Assembly (NCBI RefSeq): GCF_000687455.2
Contig: NZ_JGVW01000049.1
Coordinates: 62,001 to 126,000 of the forward strand
Length of the DNA stretch: 64,000 nucleotides
Direction: 5' to 3'
Origin: Burkholderia sp. lig30
Lineage (GTDB): Bacteria > Pseudomonadota > Gammaproteobacteria > Burkholderiales > Burkholderiaceae
Position numbers and translations under genes: made by a program. Shown here piece by piece: positions 46,618-53,742 of this stretch. The number at the start of each line of letters is the position of its first letter. The first letter of the stretch is position 1. The notes beneath the pieces were generated by a model that was given only the letters and a program-made list of their open reading frames with translations, did no database searches and had not been told where the DNA came from.

Positions 46618-46679
46618 TGTCTCCTCCATGTCTCCTCCTGATATGGATTAAGCCCGTTCCTTGTGAGCGGGCTTTTTTT
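46618..46679 (+). ncRNA. candidate small RNA with two anti-Shine-Dalgarno motifs
   Basis: A transcript of about 62 nt would start from the promoter just upstream and stop at an intrinsic terminator (stem AAGCCCG / CGGGCTT, 46650-46674, with seven Ts). The 8-mer TCTCCTCC occurs twice, at 46620-46627 and 46631-46638. The second copy sits in the 13-base loop of a small hairpin with stem TCCAT / ATGGA (46625-46629 and 46643-46647). CU-rich motifs in a single-stranded loop are typical of trans-acting riboregulators that pair with ribosome-binding sites. No reading frame with a start and RBS fits inside. Burkholderia small RNAs with such motifs are known; which one this is cannot be told here. Confidence 0.72.
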
Positions 46680-46766
46680 CGTCCATCGATTTTGCCTCGT
46701 TCGCACGGGTGCCGCAGGCACCGTGGTCTACACTCGATGAACCCGCCTGCGAAGGAGCGCCCGTCC

Positions 46767-47180
46767 ATGAAACCGACCATTCGCGGAATCGATCACGTGG
46801 TGCTGCGCGTCGCGGATATCGCCGCGATGACGCGCTTTTACTGCGATGCGGTCGGCTGCCACGTGGAGAACGAACAACCGGCGCTCGGCCTCGTGCAGTT
46901 GCGGGCCGGCGATGCGCTGATCGACCTGCTGGCCGCCGGCGCGAAGATAGACCGCCCCGACAGCGGGGTGCCTGGCGCCGGACGCAATCTCGATCACCTG
47001 TGCCTGCGCGTCGAGCCGTTCGACGCGCCCGCGCTCACCGCGCATTTCACCGCGCACGGCGCGCGCCCGGGCACGGTCGAGGAGCGCTACGGCGCCGACG
47101 GATACGGGCCGTCGCTCTACCTGTTCGACCCGGAAGACAACATGCTGGAACTGAAGGGGCCGCCGCCCGCAATCGGGTGA
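46767..47180 (+). CDS. VOC-family (glyoxalase/bleomycin-resistance fold) protein
   Basis: The 137-residue protein has the paired beta-alpha-beta-beta-beta modules of the vicinal-oxygen-chelate family: IRGIDHVVLRVADIAAMTRFYCDAVGC, with the metal-ligand histidine, and LDHLCLRVEPFDAP, ending YLFDPEDNMLELKGP with the glutamate ligand. It may be a glyoxalase-like or dioxygenase-like enzyme; the substrate is unknown. The ATG at 46767 is preceded by GAAGGAGC. It follows the candidate small RNA by about 90 bp on the same strand. Confidence 0.88.
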   Translation: MKPTIRGIDHVVLRVADIAAMTRFYCDAVGCHVENEQPALGLVQLRAGDALIDLLAAGAKIDRPDSGVPGAGRNLDHLCLRVEPFDAPALTAHFTAHGARPGTVEERYGADGYGPSLYLFDPEDNMLELKGPPPAIG

Positions 47181-47196
47181 GCGGGCGGCGCAGGCA

Positions 47197-47751
47197 TCAC
47201 GCGCCGTCGCGCGCCTTGAGCACCGTCCACTCGATCGCGACCGGATCGTGCGTCGCGCTCGACAGCCATGCCGCGCCGTCCTGCACCGTGCATTGCAGGC
47301 GCATCGTGCGTTCGGCGAGCTGGCCGAGCTCCGCCGCGACGCCGTCGGCGAGCGACAGCACCTGCACGTTGCGCAGCCGCTCGACCTTGCCGCGCACGCC
47401 CTGCCACCAGATGTCCGACGTCCTGCCGCCATACGCGATCACCGTCACCTGCGCGGCGCGGCCGGCCGCTTTCGCGATGCGCCGTTCGTCCGGCTGGCCG
47501 ACGTCGATCCATGCGTCGATCGCGCCGGTCAGGTCCTTTTGCCAGAGATCGGGCTCGTCGGTGTCCGACAGGCCCTTGCAGAATTCGAGCCGCTCGTGCG
47601 CGAACATCGCGAACGCGGCGATGCGCACCATCATCCGGTCGTCCGTTTCAGACGGATGACGCGCGACCGTCAGCGCATGATCGGCGTAGTAATGCCGATC
47701 CATGTCGGCGATTTGCAGTTCGGCTTTGTAGATCGTGGATTTGAGCGCCAT
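47197..47751 (-). CDS. yaeQ: YaeQ family protein
   Basis: The 184-residue product starts MALKSTIYKAELQIADMDRHYY and contains ARHPSETDDRMMVRIAAFAMFAHERLEFCKGLS and DLTGAIDAWIDVGQPDERRI, all diagnostic for YaeQ. The fold is PD-(D/E)XK-like; in E. coli the protein has been linked to suppression of rfaH loss, but its biochemical role remains open. It is convergent with the VOC gene. Confidence 0.92.
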   Translation of the reverse strand: MALKSTIYKAELQIADMDRHYYADHALTVARHPSETDDRMMVRIAAFAMFAHERLEFCKGLSDTDEPDLWQKDLTGAIDAWIDVGQPDERRIAKAAGRAAQVTVIAYGGRTSDIWWQGVRGKVERLRNVQVLSLADGVAAELGQLAERTMRLQCTVQDGAAWLSSATHDPVAIEWTVLKARDGA

Positions 47752-47835
47752 GCGGGAGTGGCCCTGACGGGCATCGGTTCGGGTCGGGCCGTGATGATAC
47801 CGAATGCCCGGCCGAACGCCGCGGGCGATTGAACA

Positions 47836-47873
47836 GACAAACGCCCCCGCGGGCGGGCGCCGGCGGGGGCGTT
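47836..47873 (-). terminator. GC-rich hairpin downstream of the small secreted protein gene
   Basis: AACGCCCCCGC / GCGGGGGCGTT is a perfect 11-bp stem with a 12-base loop; the minus strand continues TTGTCTGTTC, a weak T-run. It is placed to end transcription of the gene at 48017-48364. Confidence 0.6.
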
Positions 47874-48016
47874 CCGGTCAGGCTGGTCGCCCGACGACGG
47901 CCCGGCCGCCTGCCGGGCCATGCGTCGACCATGCGACGGCAATCACGCCGCTCGGCGCCGCGCTCGTCGCCGCGACCGCGCAGGAAGCGCGCCTGCCCGG
48001 CAAGCGCAATCACGCG

Positions 48017-48364
48017 CTACTGCTTGATGAAGCGCGAGTCGGTCCAGAGCCCCTGCTGGTCGCTGTTGTCCGCGCTGACGAACTGGACGCCCCCCTGGTC
48101 CACCGCCACCACGCGGAAGCGCTGCCCTTCCGGCACCGACAGGCAGCGATAGTCGTCGAAGTATTGCTGCTTGGCCTGATTCTGGCCGTCACGTTCGTGG
48201 TTGAGCGCGGAATCCAGATTGTCCTTCGACAGACAGCCCCATGCATCCCTCGTCAGCTGGATCTCCTGCTGCGGCTTGACGCTGGCGTCGCCGCCGGCAC
48301 GGGCGGCCGACACGGCCGCAAGCGCGCCGACGAGCGCAATGAAAACGGCGGTTCGCTTCATCAT
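48017..48364 (-). CDS. small exported protein of unknown function
   Basis: The 115-residue product has a signal peptide (MMKRTAVFIALVGALAAVSAARAGG, cleavage near ARA) and a mature domain of about 92 residues with two cysteines (GCLSK and YRCLS) that could form a disulphide. I do not recognise a family. The stop is TAG-free and the start could be either of two adjacent ATGs. It is preceded by a 460-bp non-coding gap and followed by a hairpin. Confidence 0.8.
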   Translation of the reverse strand: MMKRTAVFIALVGALAAVSAARAGGDASVKPQQEIQLTRDAWGCLSKDNLDSALNHERDGQNQAKQQYFDDYRCLSVPEGQRFRVVAVDQGGVQFVSADNSDQQGLWTDSRFIKQ

Positions 48365-48749
48365 GTTTTGTCTCCGGACACGCGGGCACCAGGCTGGGGT
48401 TAGCTATGCGTTTACAGGTGATCGTGAACCCGCGTGGTTTGATGCTAGGAGACCGGCGGACGATCGCAAGCCAATTTGTTGTGCGACTGCGGTAGCGGCA
48501 AATTGCCGCACCACGCGCAACCGGGAGATTCGCGCGACGCGCCGCGCGGCGGGTGCGGCACGCATGCGCCGGACACGCCGGCATGCCGCCCGAAAAGCGT
48601 GAGGAATCAAGGCATTCGCGCGAAACGGCCGCGACACGCGCGAGTGCCCGGATCATCCGGTCCGGATGCCGGATCATTTTGATGCGCCGCACACAAGGTC
48701 GCGAAATCGGGGCAGCCCCGGCGCGACGCGTCGTTTCACCGACGAAAGA
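48365..48749. other. intergenic region between speG and the small secreted protein gene
   Basis: No gene is seen. The left end, near 48430-48470, must contain the minus-strand promoter for the secreted protein gene; a TTGATGCTAGG patch is present but no clear element pair. The right end is the speG terminator. Confidence 0.45.
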
Positions 48750-48781
48750 CAAGAAAGATGCCAGGCACGAGTATGCCTGGC
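48750..48781 (-). terminator. rho-independent terminator of speG
   Basis: On the minus strand, GCCAGGCA / TGCCTGGC with a 6-base loop is followed by ATCTTTCTTGTC. It starts about 46 bp after the speG stop. Confidence 0.75.
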
Positions 48782-48827
48782 GTCGGCCCGGGTCGCGATG
48801 CGCCGTTCGACGCCACCGCGGCGCGCA

Positions 48828-49370
48828 TCACGCGCCGCGTTGCCGCTCGAAGTAATCGCGCTGGAACATGCACATGCGATACGCGTTGTGATAGCTCCCG
48901 TTGCCGAAGAACTCCTCGATCAGCTCGGCCTCGTGCTGGAACCCGCATTTCTCGTAGATGTGGATCGCGGCCGCGTTCGACGTGTCCACGATCAGGTACA
49001 GCTTGCGCATGTTCAGCACCTTGAACGCGTACGCGACCGCGAGGCGCGTCGCGTGCCCGGCGTACCCGCGCCCCTGGCATTGCGGCGCGATGATGATCTG
49101 GAACTCGCCGCGGCGGTGGATGTAGTCCAGCTCGATCAGCTCGACGAGCCCGACCAGCTCGCCCGCGCCATCGACGGCGACGAAGCGCCGCTCGCGCTGG
49201 TCATGCACGTGGCGATCGTACAGCTGCGACAGTTCGGCGAACGTTTCGTACGGCTCCTCGAACCAGTAGCGCATGATCTTCGCGTCGTTGTTCAGCTCGT
49301 GGACGAAGCGCAGATCCTGGCGCTCGAGCGGTCTCAGCGCGAGCGTGCTTGTTTCGTTTTGTAATTGCAT
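48828..49370 (-). CDS. speG: spermidine N1-acetyltransferase
   Basis: SpeG acetylates spermidine and spermine with acetyl-CoA to detoxify excess polyamine. The 180-residue GNAT protein has [32 protein letters not shown], the acetyl-CoA loop [16 protein letters not shown] and [18 protein letters not shown], all typical of SpeG. ATG 49370 ([17 protein letters not shown]) is chosen; the frame continues 37 codons upstream without similarity. Confidence 0.9.
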   Translation of the reverse strand: MQLQNETSTLALRPLERQDLRFVHELNNDAKIMRYWFEEPYETFAELSQLYDRHVHDQRERRFVAVDGAGELVGLVELIELDYIHRRGEFQIIIAPQCQGRGYAGHATRLAVAYAFKVLNMRKLYLIVDTSNAAAIHIYEKCGFQHEAELIEEFFGNGSYHNAYRMCMFQRDYFERQRGA

Positions 49371-49529
49371 CGTGATGGCCCTCGCATGACGGACGACCGG
49401 ATCGCTGGCCCCGAATGTCCGGCGCACTCCGGATTGCCCTCGTCGCGCATCGTAACAAAATGGAAATAGGCGCTGTTGCAAAGCCTAGAATGGAAACTGG
49501 GTTCCCGCCCCACCGCGATGGAGGCTATC

Positions 49530-49700
49530 GTGATCGAGCAAGTGATTCTGGGTGCATTTCTGGTACTGCCGCTCGTCATCGTGGCCGCACTGTTTTCCGA
49601 CGAGCTGTGGCAGGAACACCGGCGTCAGCATCCACGCGACGAGAACGCGCCGCACATCGACTGGAAGCATCCGTGGCGGCGCGTGCGGCGCGGACATTGA
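49530..49700 (+). CDS. small single-pass membrane protein of unknown function
   Basis: From the GTG at 49530, preceded by GGAGG six bases before, the frame gives 56 residues: one hydrophobic segment (VILGAFLVLPLVIVAALF) then a charged Arg/His/Trp-rich tail (DELWQEHRRQHPRDENAPHIDWKHPWRRVRRGH). An ATG at 49518 is in frame, but its distance from the RBS-like GGAGG is wrong because it overlaps it. I do not recognise the family. Confidence 0.6.
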   Translation: MIEQVILGAFLVLPLVIVAALFSDELWQEHRRQHPRDENAPHIDWKHPWRRVRRGH

Positions 49701-49842
49701 ACGGCCCGCGCAAGCGGGATGCTGCACGCGTTGAACGACGGCGCGCCACGAGGCGGGCGCCGGGTGGCCGGCTCGCCGTCGCGGGCGCCGCCTGTCCCGC
49801 AGCGGCACGCTGCCCGCTCCGATCCGATGACGAGACCCTGAC

Positions 49843-50091
49843 GTGAACAACATGCACTCTCCCCGCAAACCCGACATTCCGCACGAAACGATCGACCTGC
49901 AAATCGCCGACGTGCTGGCCGCGGTGACGTACCCCGCCAACAAGGACACCCTCGTCGACGCGGCGCGCGCGGCGGGTGCGAGCAACGAAGTGCTGACCAT
50001 GCTCGACGGGCTGCCGGAACAGGATTACCCGGATATCGATGCGGTCACGCGCTGGGTCGCCGGCAATTACGGGCCGGGGCTGGGTGTCTGA
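49843..50091 (+). CDS. DUF2795 domain protein
   Basis: The 82-residue protein has a compact helical domain with IADVLAAVTYPANKDTLVDAARAAGASNEVLTMLDGLPEQDYPDIDAV, the DUF2795 pattern. Start GTG 49843 or ATG 49852. It is cytoplasmic and of unknown function. It lies between the small membrane protein and the small lipoprotein on the same strand. Confidence 0.8.
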   Translation: MNNMHSPRKPDIPHETIDLQIADVLAAVTYPANKDTLVDAARAAGASNEVLTMLDGLPEQDYPDIDAVTRWVAGNYGPGLGV

Positions 50092-50201
50092 CTGCCATAA
50101 TCTGCCGTTACGCATCGCCCGGTCGGGAAACGATTGCTTACAGCCGGCGGCAAGGCCGCTCGCTATGCTGGCCGCATTCGATCTCGACCGGATGAAACGC
50201 C

Positions 50202-50321
50202 ATGAAAGCCCTGTTGCTGATTATCGGTGCCGCCACGCTGCTGAGCGGCTGTGTCGTCGTGCCCTATGGCGGCTACTACGACGGTGGCTACTATCACCAC
50301 CATCATCGCGACTACGATTGA
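50202..50321 (+). CDS. 39-residue lipoprotein
   Basis: The frame encodes a lipoprotein signal (MKALLLIIGAATLLSGC, lipobox LSGC with Cys17) and a mature tail of 23 residues rich in Tyr, Gly and His, including a run of four histidines. The short tail may bind metal; that is inference. It is too short for automated ORF calling but has a complete start, lipobox and stop. Confidence 0.78.
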   Translation: MKALLLIIGAATLLSGCVVVPYGGYYDGGYYHHHHRDYD

Positions 50322-50385
50322 CGGCCGTGAACGCCCGCGACGCGAACCCGTGCCCGGCGCGTCGCGGGAGCACGCATTCGCCAGA

Positions 50386-50414
50386 CGAAAAGAAAAGCCC
50401 GCTGGCAGCGGGCT
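50386..50414 (-). terminator. minus-strand terminator without an evident gene
   Basis: AGCCCGCT / AGCGGGCT with a 3-base loop is followed on the minus strand by TTTTCTTTTC. No minus-strand gene lies within the next 600 bp to the right, so it may end an unannotated RNA or only a relic. Confidence 0.65.
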
Positions 50415-50906
50415 AAAGGCCTTTACGAGGTGCGCCTCAGGCTATGGCGCAGTGATTAGAGTAACCTCTCCAGATTCATCCCGACACAGGTGGAAACCCA
50501 CCCATGAGCCGACGATTGGCGCGTTTCAGTTGCGAATCATTTTGCCGGGCTCATTTCGCATGATGGCAAGGCGAGGATGGGGTGAATCCCGTGAATGCCC
50601 GTACAACGGTATCGAGCAAACCGGAGTTGCGGAATCTCGCCCGCGGGTCCGGCGGGCCAGGAACACAACACTGGCTATTTTGCGTTTCTGCCGCTTCTGA
50701 AAAACGAGCCAAAAGCCGAGTGACCGGCTTTCACGATCGCCTTGTGCTCGCCATCTAATCCGCCGTCACCCGCCGTGGCGGCCAATAAGCAAAGCATCCG
50801 GGCACGCCGGCCAAAGCGCTTTCCGGAGCCGAACCGCGAAACGCTGAATCAAATCAGCATAAACCACTGATGCAAAAGAGAATTTTTATGAAATACGGCG
50901 CGCACG

Positions 50907-50940
50907 GCGAATTATTTCGTTTTCCCTCTAAATAATTCGC
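50907..50940. promoter_or_regulatory. perfect inverted repeat upstream of the aryl-polyene operon
   Basis: GCGAATTATTT and AAATAATTCGC are exact reverse complements with 12 bases between them, about 115 bp before the first gene. Position and symmetry suggest an operator; no regulator gene is adjacent. Confidence 0.6.
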
Positions 50941-51056
50941 GCCAGATGCCGTAATGGACTGTAACCGAACCTCCGCCTGTTGTGCCGGGCGGGATATTCA
51001 AGCGCCGTCTTGATACGCAGCCTGACCGACGTGCCCGCCCACTCGCGAATGCCGAT

Positions 51057-51758
51057 ATGCCCGATTTGAGCTGGACCCTGCCGGTTGCCCATTGGTCTTT
51101 CTGGTCTTCAACCGCCGAAAACGCACCCGACGTCGCGTTCATCGATCCGATGATGCGCCGCCGGTTGAGCTCGCTTTCGCGGATGGCACTGAAAGTCGCG
51201 CACGACTGCGTGAACGCGCAACCGCAGGTGCGGATGATCTTCGCGTCGCGACATGGCGAACTGCGGCGCACCACCGACATCCTGCACGGCATCGAGGCCG
51301 GCAAGCCGGTCTCGCCGAACGCCTTCAGCCTTTCCGTTCTGAACGCGATGTCCGGGCTGTTCGGGATCGCACGGCACGACCGGTCGCCGGCAACCGCCAT
51401 TTCGGCCGGCGCCGAAACGCTCGGATATGCGTTGCTCGAAGCCCATGCGCAATACACCGAGCAGCCCTCCGCGCCAGTGCTGATCGTCTATGCGGACGAA
51501 CCGGCGGACGCCGCATACGGCGCGGTCGAACAGGACGTGCAACGGGGCGCGTGCGCGCTGCTGCTCGACGCCGGACAACCCGCGGCAGGACACCTCACAT
51601 GCGCCGTATCGGTCGATGAAACGCCCGAAACGGCGAGCGCGCGGCACTTCGCGACGCAAAGCGAAGCACTGCACGACTGTCTCGACGCCGGGCGCGCGGC
51701 CGCATGGCAAGGCGCTGGCGTCACATGGCGATGGGGATGGCATGGCGGCACGGCTTAA
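51057..51758 (+). CDS. apeC: ketosynthase-like chain-length factor of the aryl-polyene operon
   Basis: The 233-residue protein matches the N-terminal half of beta-ketoacyl synthases (MMRRRLSSLSRMALKVAHDC, then ISAGAETLGYALLEA where a true synthase has its catalytic Cys). The cysteine is missing, so it should act as a chain-length factor paired with the KS at 62231, as ApeC does in characterised aryl-polyene systems. Start ATG 51057 (MPDLSWTLPVAHWSFW); GTG 50982 would add 25 atypical residues. Its 3' end overlaps the next gene by 17 bp. It is the first gene of the operon. Confidence 0.8.
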   Translation: MPDLSWTLPVAHWSFWSSTAENAPDVAFIDPMMRRRLSSLSRMALKVAHDCVNAQPQVRMIFASRHGELRRTTDILHGIEAGKPVSPNAFSLSVLNAMSGLFGIARHDRSPATAISAGAETLGYALLEAHAQYTEQPSAPVLIVYADEPADAAYGAVEQDVQRGACALLLDAGQPAAGHLTCAVSVDETPETASARHFATQSEALHDCLDAGRAAAWQGAGVTWRWGWHGGTA

Positions 51759-52536
51759 CTACGGCTGGCGCCTGTTCGCCACCGGCATGAGCTTCATGGT
51801 GTTCGGCGTATGCGGGGTGCTCTTCTCGATCGTCGCCTTTCCGCTTGCGCACCTTTGGCCGCATCGTGCGTCGCGGCGACGCGCGGTGACGACGGTGATC
51901 CACCGGTTCTTCCGCGTGCTGGTCGCGGTGCTGCAGCGCATCGGCGTGATGGAGCTCGACGTCACCGGCGCCGCCCAATTGCGTTCACGCTCACCGGCGA
52001 TCGTCGTGGCAAACCATCCGACCTATCTCGACGTGATGGTTCTGCTGGCGCTGATGCCGTCCGCATGCTGCGTCGTCAAGAACGCGCACTGGGGTAATCC
52101 GTGCTTCTGGGGCATCGTGCGGGCCGCCGGATACGTGAGCAACGCCGATCCTGCCGGATTCGTCGAAAACTGCGTGGAGCAACTCGCGGCCGGTTACACG
52201 ATGATCATTTTCCCCGAAGGCTCGCGCAGTCCCGCCCCCAACCGCCTGCACGCGTTCTCGCGCGGCTTTGCCTACATTGCGCTCAAGGCCGGCGCGCCGG
52301 TCGTGCCGGTTCTGATGCACTGCGACCCGCCCGCCTTCACCAAGCAGATGCGCTGGTACCACGTGCCCGCGCGGCCGTTTCGCATCACGGTGAGCGTGCT
52401 CGATCCGGTCCGCATCGAGCCTCTCGCCTCGCGCGAGACACCTCAAGCGCTTGCGGCACGCCATGTCACCGGCGCCATCGAAGCACACATCACCCAGCAC
52501 CTGTACGAGCATGGATTCTTTAAAACTGGAAATTAA
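51742..52536 (+). CDS. apeD: 1-acyl-glycerol-3-phosphate-type acyltransferase
   Basis: The 264-residue membrane protein has an N-terminal hydrophobic segment (about 9-32) and the LPLAT motifs: ANHPTYLDVM (H-x4-D with H and D in place), FPEGSRSP and VVPVLMH. It would transfer an acyl chain to a glycerol or related headgroup, anchoring the polyene in a lipid. Start ATG 51742 lies inside the end of apeC; the 3' end overlaps the first ACP gene by 26 bp. Confidence 0.82.
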   Translation: MAARLNYGWRLFATGMSFMVFGVCGVLFSIVAFPLAHLWPHRASRRRAVTTVIHRFFRVLVAVLQRIGVMELDVTGAAQLRSRSPAIVVANHPTYLDVMVLLALMPSACCVVKNAHWGNPCFWGIVRAAGYVSNADPAGFVENCVEQLAAGYTMIIFPEGSRSPAPNRLHAFSRGFAYIALKAGAPVVPVLMHCDPPAFTKQMRWYHVPARPFRITVSVLDPVRIEPLASRETPQALAARHVTGAIEAHITQHLYEHGFFKTGN

Positions 52537-52810
52537 GCAGCTTCTGATCGAAGCCTTCGATCTGGAACACCTGACGCCCGACGACATCGATGACGACGCT
52601 CCGCTGTTCGACACCAACGGAGTGGGACTCGACTCGATCGACGCGCTCGAGATCGGCATCGTGCTGCGCCAACACTATCAACTGACCATCGCCGCGGACG
52701 ACGAACACGTGCGTGACCATTTTCGCTCGGTCAACACGCTCGCGGCATGGGTCGCCAGCCAGCGCAACGACGACGCCGTGCTGGAAGAAATTGCAGGCAA
52801 GGGAGACTGA
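52511..52810 (+). CDS. apeE: acyl carrier protein 1 of the aryl-polyene operon
   Basis: The 99-residue product is an acyl carrier protein with the phosphopantetheine serine in GVGLDSIDALEIG. The sequence around it (LFDTNGVGLDSID) is that of the pathway-specific ACPs. The C-terminus extends about 15 residues beyond the usual ACP length. It overlaps the acyltransferase gene and is 3 bp from the second ACP. Confidence 0.88.
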   Translation: MDSLKLEIKQLLIEAFDLEHLTPDDIDDDAPLFDTNGVGLDSIDALEIGIVLRQHYQLTIAADDEHVRDHFRSVNTLAAWVASQRNDDAVLEEIAGKGD

Positions 52811-52813
52811 ATC

Positions 52814-53065
52814 GTGACCGAGGCAGAAATTCTTGAGCGCCTCCGCGCCATCCTCCAGGACAACTTCGCGATCGACCCGGCGCGCGTGACGCCGGAGGCT
52901 CATTTGTTCGAGGAGCTCGATCTGGACAGCATCGATGCCGTCGATCTCGCGATCAAGCTGCAGGAAATGACCGGCCGCCGCATCAAGCCCGAAGAGTTCA
53001 AGTCGGTTCGCACGGTGGGCGACGTGATCGTCGCGGTCGAGTCGCTGCTCGCGGCACAAGCCTGA
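52814..53065 (+). CDS. apeF: acyl carrier protein 2 of the aryl-polyene operon
   Basis: The 83-residue ACP has the attachment serine in ELDLDSIDAVDLAIKL. Two different ACPs are usual in aryl-polyene loci. It starts with GTG at 52814; its stop overlaps the next gene's ATG (TGATG). Confidence 0.88.
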   Translation: MTEAEILERLRAILQDNFAIDPARVTPEAHLFEELDLDSIDAVDLAIKLQEMTGRRIKPEEFKSVRTVGDVIVAVESLLAAQA

Positions 53066-53742
53066 TGCCGTCCGAGCACGCCGCCGCCGAACCGGCGGCG
53101 CACCTTGCCGAAGACGCGCGTCGCGACGCGCCCGTTGCCGCACCCGCTCGCAGCGGCGTTCGTCGCATGTTGCGGCTCGTTGCGTATCTCGCTTATCCGG
53201 TCGTGATCCTGTGCGCGTGGCGCTGGGACTCGCCGCGCCAGGTCGGCTGCGCGCTGTTCGTGTTGCTGTGGCTGCAGCGGGTCGCGGGCACGGGCCCGCT
53301 CGCGGCGACGCTGCGCAAGCTGACGGCGGTGGACTGGATCGTCGTGGGGGTGCTCAATTGCGCGTCGGTGGCGATCGCGCTGACCGATAACGAGCTGCTG
53401 ATGCGTCTGTATCCCGCACTGGTGAACCTCGGGCTGCTTGCCGCCTTCGGCGCGACGCTCGTGAACGGGCCATCGATGGTGGAAAAATTCGCCCGGCGCG
53501 CCTACCCCGATCCGCCCGCGCACGTGGTGCGCTACACGCGCCGCGTCACGCAGGTGTGGAGCGTGTTCTTCGCGATCAACGGCGCCTTCTCCGCGTATAC
53601 GGCGTTTTGCTGGCCGCGCGACGCGTGGTCGCTCTACAACGGCGCGATCGCCTATTTGTTGATCGGCGCATTGCTGGTCGGGGAGATCGCCTGGCGCAAG
53701 TGGATCATGCTGCCGAGGGCAGCGCGGGCGGTGACGTCATGA
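53065..53742 (+). CDS. COG4648-type membrane protein of the aryl-polyene operon
   Basis: The 225-residue protein is polytopic: hydrophobic segments at about 35-52, 60-75, 92-110, 115-135 and 165-205, with a long charged Ala/Glu-rich N-terminus. This type of protein occurs in aryl-polyene loci, where its role is undefined. Its stop overlaps the ATG of the ligase gene. Confidence 0.75.
   Translation: MPSEHAAAEPAAHLAEDARRDAPVAAPARSGVRRMLRLVAYLAYPVVILCAWRWDSPRQVGCALFVLLWLQRVAGTGPLAATLRKLTAVDWIVVGVLNCASVAIALTDNELLMRLYPALVNLGLLAAFGATLVNGPSMVEKFARRAYPDPPAHVVRYTRRVTQVWSVFFAINGAFSAYTAFCWPRDAWSLYNGAIAYLLIGALLVGEIAWRKWIMLPRAARAVTS

Larger units (their letters stand above)
50322..51056. other. long non-coding region before the aryl-polyene operon
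   Basis: These 735 bp have no convincing protein gene. They contain a minus-strand terminator hairpin (50386-50414) with no minus-strand gene ahead of it, another hairpin AAAGCCG / CGGCTTT at about 50712-50732, a small repeat GCTGA / TCAGC (50843-50858) and a perfect inverted repeat (50907-50940). A 100-codon plus-strand frame between the first two hairpins has no RBS and an unusual composition. The layout suggests a structured non-coding element plus the control region of the operon. Confidence 0.5.

Noticed and set aside
50251-50700. 149-codon plus-strand frame after the small lipoprotein gene
   Set aside because: It begins inside the lipoprotein gene in another frame, has no RBS, contains a terminator-like hairpin and has an odd Arg/Ser composition. 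Treated as part of a non-coding element.
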